64,000 bases of DNA from Pseudomonadales bacterium (lineage in GTDB: Bacteria; Pseudomonadota; Gammaproteobacteria; Pseudomonadales; Pseudohongiellaceae), in contig JAJEGU010000033.1 in NCBI GenBank assembly GCA_022819645.1, forward strand, positions 1 to 64,000, read 5' to 3'. Positions 60,232 through 64,000 of this stretch are shown here, piece by piece. The translations under genes and the position numbers were made by a program. Position 1 is the first letter of the stretch, and every line of letters begins with the position of its first letter. The notes below the pieces were generated by a model, which did not search any database, was not told the DNA's origin, and saw only the letters and a program-made list of their open reading frames with translations.

Positions 60232-61233
60232 ATGCATCCCGTACAAAACTTCCTGTCCGGCGCCAGGCCGGGCGAACCCCTCAGTTGCGGCGGACTCGCG
60301 GTATTCCCGCTGCAATCCTCTGCCAAAGCCAAAATCGACTACCTGTTGCTCGGCGAGGCGCTCGAAGCGAATCTCGTTTCCGTGCGCGAAATTTCCGAAA
60401 GCGGCAGCGTGCCGGAATTGCTCGTGGAGAACCGCGCAGACCGCCCCGTGCTCATTATCGACGGCGAGGAACTCATCGGTGCCAAGCAGAATCGCGTGGC
60501 CAACCTTACCCTGCTCGTGCCCGCCGCCAAAACCACCACCATCCCGGTTTCCTGCGTTGAAGCGGGCCGCTGGTCCCGGCAAAGCCAGGAATTCGCACTC
60601 GCCGAACGGCTTGAGTTTGCCAGAGGCCGGGCGGAAAAGCTTGCCAGCGTGCATCAATCCATGCGCAGCACCGGCGGGCGCCGTTCCGACCAGAGCCGGG
60701 TGTGGCGCAATATCGCCGAAAAAGCCGCCAATATGGGCGCCGAGTCGGCTACCAGCGCCATGTCCGCGATCTACGAAAAACACTCACGCGGGCTCGATGA
60801 ACTCGTGCGGCAATTCCAGGCGCTGGAAGGCCAGTCCGGCGCGGTATTCGCCATCGGCAACAGCATTTGCGGCCTTGACGCCTTTGACAAGCCGGCCACC
60901 TTCGCCACCCTGCTGCCCAAACTCGTGCGCAGCTACGGTATAGACGCCATGGAGCTTGGCCTGAACAATGAAACCGCGCCGGCAATCGAGGAAGTGGGCG
61001 CCTTCCTCAAGAATCTCGCCGCGGGAAAAATCGAGGAGCACCCGGCGGCAGGGCTTGGGGACGACATCCGCATTGAAGCCCGGGACGTGATCGCCGGCGG
61101 CCTTGTGGCCGAATCAAGCCTGCTGCACCTCGCCGCCTTCAACGAGCCGCGCAGGCGCCGCGAGAATGCCGGAGACCGAAGCAGCTTCGCCGACTATCGC
61201 CAGCGAAGAAGCAGCTACCGCAGACGGAGATAG
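60232..61233 (+). CDS. ARPP-1 domain protein
   Basis: A 333-residue protein. Residues ~1-300 resemble the ARPP-1 domain (ADP-ribosylglycohydrolase- and rhodanese-phosphatase-associated): LSCGGLAVFPLQ, PELLVENRADRPVLIIDGEELIGAKQNR, TIPVSCVEAGRW and GAVFAIGNSICGLDAFDKP. The C-terminal tail is very Arg-rich (RRRREN...YRQRRSSYRRRR), suggesting nucleic-acid or membrane contact. AAGGAG lies 6 bases before the ATG at 60232. It is driven by the operator-rich promoter shared with merR. Proposed roles in NAD/ADP-ribose-linked stress or conflict are comparative-genomic inferences only. Confidence 0.75.
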   Translation: MHPVQNFLSGARPGEPLSCGGLAVFPLQSSAKAKIDYLLLGEALEANLVSVREISESGSVPELLVENRADRPVLIIDGEELIGAKQNRVANLTLLVPAAKTTTIPVSCVEAGRWSRQSQEFALAERLEFARGRAEKLASVHQSMRSTGGRRSDQSRVWRNIAEKAANMGAESATSAMSAIYEKHSRGLDELVRQFQALEGQSGAVFAIGNSICGLDAFDKPATFATLLPKLVRSYGIDAMELGLNNETAPAIEEVGAFLKNLAAGKIEEHPAAGLGDDIRIEARDVIAGGLVAESSLLHLAAFNEPRRRRENAGDRSSFADYRQRRSSYRRRR

Positions 61234-61282
61234 TAACCTGGGGAAAATACCCGTGCTCCGGATATTCCGTGGCCGCCCTTTC

Positions 61283-61321
61283 GTCATTCCGCGACTCTGC
61301 TTCGCTACGCGCAGAATGACA
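61283..61321. repeat. REP-A palindrome
   Basis: CGTCATTCCGCGACTCTGCT then CGCTACGCGCAGAATGACAT in the convergent gap between the ARPP-1 and phosphotransferase genes. Confidence 0.65.
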
Positions 61322-61353
61322 TGTATGGATTGTGCATACCAACCCGGAGCGGT

Positions 61354-62433
61354 TCAATTCTCGATTCTTCCGCTGATGATGAGGCCGCACATCCGCTGCA
61401 ATACGTAAGCCTTTTGCAGGAAGCTTGCGAAGCGCTGGTCCTTCGTGTGGCCGTGGTAGTAGCGATAGTAGATCTGCTGGCCCACCACGAGCAGCCGGAA
61501 CAGGGCAAAGCAGAAGTAGAAAGGGAAACCCTCCACGGCAATGCCGGTGCGCTCCTGGAAACGGCTGAGGATTTCGGCCCGATCCGGGGCGCCCGGCACG
61601 TCCGAAGGCATGGTGCGCGCCTCGCGGTACCAGTCCGGGTCGCTGGCCTGCACCCAGTAGCCCAGGGTGTAGGCCAGATCCATTACCGGGTCGCCCACGG
61701 TCGCCATTTCCCAGTCGAGCACGCCGATGAGCCGGAGCGGATCGTCCAGGGAGAAAATCACGTTGTCGAGCTTGTAATCATTGTGAATCACGCTGGCGCG
61801 GCCGCTTTCCGGGGGCAGGTGGTCGAGCAGCCACTTGATGGTGTCATCGCAGTTCACCGTGTCCTCGGTGACGGCGTTTTCCCAGCGCCGGATCCAGCCT
61901 TCCACCTGGCGCCGCACATAGCCCACCGGACGGCCGAAACCGTCGAGACCGGCCTCGGCCAGATCCACCGAATGCAATTCCCCCAGCACATCGAAAAAAT
62001 TGAGCAACTGCCGGCGCGCCTGTTCCGGGCTCAGCTTCAGTTCCGGCGGATACTCGCGGCGGATCACCAGGCCGCGGATGTAGTTCATCAAGTAGAAATC
62101 ACAACCGATGACTTCCGGGTCGGCGCAGAAATGCAGGGGCCTGGGGCCATAGGGAAACACTTTTCCCAATGCCGACAGCACCCGGTGCTCCCGGGACATG
62201 TCATGGGCCGACTTCACCTTGCTGCCGAACGGCGGCCGCCGCAGCACCCAGTTTTCGGCGCCGCTGGAAAGCAGATAAGTCAGGTTGGAGTGGCCGCCGG
62301 GAAACTGCCGCACTTCCAGGCCGCCCGCGGCTTCGCCAAGCACCGGGCGCAGATATTCCCGCAGCCGCTCAAGCGGCAGTTCTTCTCCGGGCCTGATCCG
62401 GCCCGCCCGGTCTTCGAGTCTGGCATCGGTCAT
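61354..62433 (-). CDS. aminoglycoside phosphotransferase-family kinase (ACAD10/choline-kinase-like)
   Basis: A 359-residue protein kinase-like-fold enzyme. The glycine-loop region is QFPGGHSNLTYLL, the ATP-lysine region VLRRPP, the catalytic loop VIHNDYKLDNVIF and the metal-binding DWEMATVGDPVMDLAY. Members next to acyl-CoA dehydrogenases probably phosphorylate hydroxyacyl-CoA or hydroxy acids to allow dehydration, as proposed for ACAD10/11. Last gene of a three-gene set: acyl-CoA dehydrogenase, phosphatase-fold, kinase. Confidence 0.87.
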   Translation of the reverse strand: MTDARLEDRAGRIRPGEELPLERLREYLRPVLGEAAGGLEVRQFPGGHSNLTYLLSSGAENWVLRRPPFGSKVKSAHDMSREHRVLSALGKVFPYGPRPLHFCADPEVIGCDFYLMNYIRGLVIRREYPPELKLSPEQARRQLLNFFDVLGELHSVDLAEAGLDGFGRPVGYVRRQVEGWIRRWENAVTEDTVNCDDTIKWLLDHLPPESGRASVIHNDYKLDNVIFSLDDPLRLIGVLDWEMATVGDPVMDLAYTLGYWVQASDPDWYREARTMPSDVPGAPDRAEILSRFQERTGIAVEGFPFYFCFALFRLLVVGQQIYYRYYHGHTKDQRFASFLQKAYVLQRMCGLIISGRIEN

Positions 62434-62441
62434 GGCGGCAT

Positions 62442-63149
62442 TCAGCGGTAAGTGATCATGTCCGCGCTTCCCGCCCGCTCCAGGTGCGGCAGGGAGTTGA
62501 ACTGCATGAGCGAGATTCTGCCATTACCGTACTTGATTCGGCTAACCGAACTGTTATGCACCATCCAGTTGGTGGCAATGGCCACAGAGTCGGGATAGCG
62601 CAGCACCCGCTGCAGCGCCAGGGCGATGACGCCGCCCGAAGTGGCCACCAGCACCCGGCTGCCCCGGCCGTGGCGCGCCATGATGCGATCCAGCGCCTGG
62701 TGGACGCGCAACTGGAAATCGGGCCAGCGTTCGAAACCCGGCTCGTCTTCCGCCGGCGTCAGCCGTCCGGCGATCCACTTGGCCGCCGCGGCCTCGAACA
62801 GCCGCTGAAACAGCGCGCGGTCGCGCATGGGCCAGACGGGGGCGGGATCGAAATCCTCTTCCGCGGCGAAATCCCGCAGGTAGGAACGGATCAGCGGATC
62901 GCCATCGTATTCATTGAGCGCAGGATCGATGCGGGGGCTTTCTTCGTCGCCCACGAGTTCCCGCAATTCCGCCGCGGTTTCCCGCTGCCGCAGCAGGCTG
63001 CCGCAGTACAGGCAATCGAAAGTCTCGCCGAACTCGCGCCAGTGGCCGGCAAGCCGGCGCACCTGCTCGATGCCGAGTTCGCTGAGCTTGTCGTAGGTTT
63101 CCGCGCCGAATGTCGCCTGACCGTGGCGAACGAGAATGAGCTCACTCAT
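62442..63149 (-). CDS. histidine phosphatase family protein
   Basis: A 235-residue phosphoglycerate mutase-like phosphatase. The catalytic RHG is in LILVRHGQATFG (His9), the second basic site is CGSLLRQRETA, and the distal histidine-box equivalent is VLVATSGGVIALALQ, where the usual His is replaced by Ser in the SGG sequence; this may lower activity or reflect a subfamily. Its ATG overlaps the acyl-CoA dehydrogenase stop (TAATG), and it lies 8 bases before the kinase gene, so one operon. Confidence 0.85.
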   Translation of the reverse strand: MSELILVRHGQATFGAETYDKLSELGIEQVRRLAGHWREFGETFDCLYCGSLLRQRETAAELRELVGDEESPRIDPALNEYDGDPLIRSYLRDFAAEEDFDPAPVWPMRDRALFQRLFEAAAAKWIAGRLTPAEDEPGFERWPDFQLRVHQALDRIMARHGRGSRVLVATSGGVIALALQRVLRYPDSVAIATNWMVHNSSVSRIKYGNGRISLMQFNSLPHLERAGSADMITYR

Positions 63150-64000
63150 TATCCGGCGTTCTGCAATCGGGTGAAGCGGGCGGTGTGGTAATCGGCGTCG
63201 CCGAACAGTAATTCGAGCCCGGTTACCTGCCGGAACAGGTGCGACACGTCAAGCTCGTCGGTCATGCCGATGCCGCCGTGAATCTGCACGGCTTCCTGGC
63301 CCACTTTGCGGATGGCCCTGCCCAGCCGGCTCTTGGCCGCGCTGACCGCCGCCGAGCGGCTTTGCCAGGGCGCGTCGGAATCGAGTTGCATCGCCGCCAT
63401 CACGGTAATCGAACGGGCAAGCTGACATTCGATGAACATGTCCGCCATACGGTGCTGCAGCGCCTGGAAACTGCCGATAGGCACGCCGAACTGCTTGCGG
63501 GTCTTGCTGTATTCCACGGTTTTCCGCAACAGGGTGTCGAGGGCGCCCACCGCCTGGGCGCAAACCGCCGCGGTGGCGTGATCGAATACCCGCTCCAGGG
63601 CCTCGTATGCGCCGCCGGGCTTGCCGAGCCGGGCCGATTCCGGCACGGTGACTTCGTTGAAGCTGATCCTGGCGGCCCGGCTGGCGTCCATATTGGCGTA
63701 TGCCCGCACATCGACTCCCGGGGCGTCGCGGTCCACCAGAAACACGCTGAGGCCGTCGCTCCCGGTGACCGCGCCACTTTCCCGGGCGGTTACCAGCAAC
63801 TTGTCGGCATTGGGGCCATGGAGCACATTGACCTTGGCCCCGCTGAGAACGACATTGCCGCCTTCGCCGCGGGCACTGAGGCGAACATGGGCCAGATTGT
63901 AGCGCGAGCCGGATTCGGCCCAGGCGCAGGCGAGCTGCAGATTGCCCACCATCAACGCCGGCAACAGTTCCTCCTTCTGTCGCGCATCGCCCAGGGCGGC
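63149..64000 (-). CDS. acyl-CoA dehydrogenase, 5' end beyond the window
   Basis: The C-terminal ~283 residues of an acyl-CoA dehydrogenase, open to the window edge. Visible are SGAKVNVLHGPNADKLLVTAR, RISFNEVTVPESARLG, TRKQFGVPIGSFQALQHRMADMF and QIHGGIGMTDELDVSHLFRQ. The usual C-terminal catalytic Glu motif (YEGT) is replaced by FGDADYHTARF, so this is the subclass with an altered or displaced base, as in steroid or short-chain-specific members that often work as heteromers. First gene, as seen here, of the phosphatase/kinase operon. Confidence 0.88.
   Translation of the reverse strand, partial: AALGDARQKEELLPALMVGNLQLACAWAESGSRYNLAHVRLSARGEGGNVVLSGAKVNVLHGPNADKLLVTARESGAVTGSDGLSVFLVDRDAPGVDVRAYANMDASRAARISFNEVTVPESARLGKPGGAYEALERVFDHATAAVCAQAVGALDTLLRKTVEYSKTRKQFGVPIGSFQALQHRMADMFIECQLARSITVMAAMQLDSDAPWQSRSAAVSAAKSRLGRAIRKVGQEAVQIHGGIGMTDELDVSHLFRQVTGLELLFGDADYHTARFTRLQNAG

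Noticed and set aside
1..64000. CRISPR arrays, tRNA or rRNA genes, integrases or transposases
   Set aside because: Looked for and not seen. The palindromic repeats are dispersed and differ from CRISPR in spacing, and no mobile-element enzyme could be recognised in any gene.

Overview
The window looks like a chromosomal segment of an uncultured, GC-rich (roughly 60 percent by eye) gammaproteobacterium, probably marine. This rests on the gene families present (BolA, Bax, SfsA, ferrochelatase, a large TonB-dependent receptor, a FadJ-like beta-oxidation protein) and on a genome peppered with short palindromic repeats. No rRNA, tRNA, CRISPR array, transposase or prophage is visible, so the taxonomic placement is an inference.

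Layout. 1-1780 is a scarred accessory patch: the 5' part of an AT-rich AbiJ-NTD3-like abortive-infection gene is joined head-on to the 5' stub of a NYN-domain gene, followed by MITE debris. 1781-8679 is core-like (bax, bolA, rbgA-type GTPase, an M16C protease, small envelope proteins). 8680-10390 holds a two-gene nuclease/membrane-protein module hit by two copies of a 159-bp CTAG-targeting MITE. 10390-28291 is metabolic and envelope (K+-dependent type membrane pyrophosphatase, a PLP lyase coupled to a Rieske protein, sfsA, an aminotransferase, an exported xanthine dehydrogenase-family enzyme, hemH, an M48 protease, an SMP-30 lactonase, and a redoxin/cytochrome/PHM-like copper protein). 28292-29650 is a second AT-richer island with a ribbon-helix-helix gene coupled to a 2-TM gene. 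29650-36486 holds hydrolase and ICMT genes and a complete branched-chain amino-acid-type ABC transporter operon. 36826-37628 is an MntA-HepT toxin-antitoxin pair. 37830-47476 carries exported catabolic enzymes, a fused TrpE-TrpG gene with a readable trpL leader and attenuator, and a lone AAA_14/DUF4143 ATPase. 47586-58977 holds a TonB receptor, a VOC protein, a beta-oxidation cluster, a universal stress protein, and an MFS/spermidine-synthase pair split into two genes. 59287-61233 is a divergent MerR regulator/ARPP-1-domain pair with a repeat-rich operator. 61354-64000 is an acyl-CoA-linked catabolic operon that runs off the window.

Mobile and repeat layer. At least five families of small non-coding elements are interleaved with the genes: (i) a 99-155 bp MITE with TIR CAGCAATTCTCATT, 8-9 bp target duplications and REP palindromes as cargo; (ii) an exactly 159-bp MITE with 21-bp TIRs and 4-bp CTAG duplications, three copies; (iii) REP-A palindromes (GATTCTGCGACT..GCGCAGAATGAC); (iv) REP-B repeats (CGAACGGCTCGACAGG..GTCGAG); (v) a 42-bp hairpin with compensatory stem changes, three copies. 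No mobilising enzyme is in the window.

The strongest individual results are the MITE insertion whose precise in-silico excision restores a reading frame, the trp attenuator, the AbiJ/NYN deletion scar and the MerR/ARPP-1 operator array.
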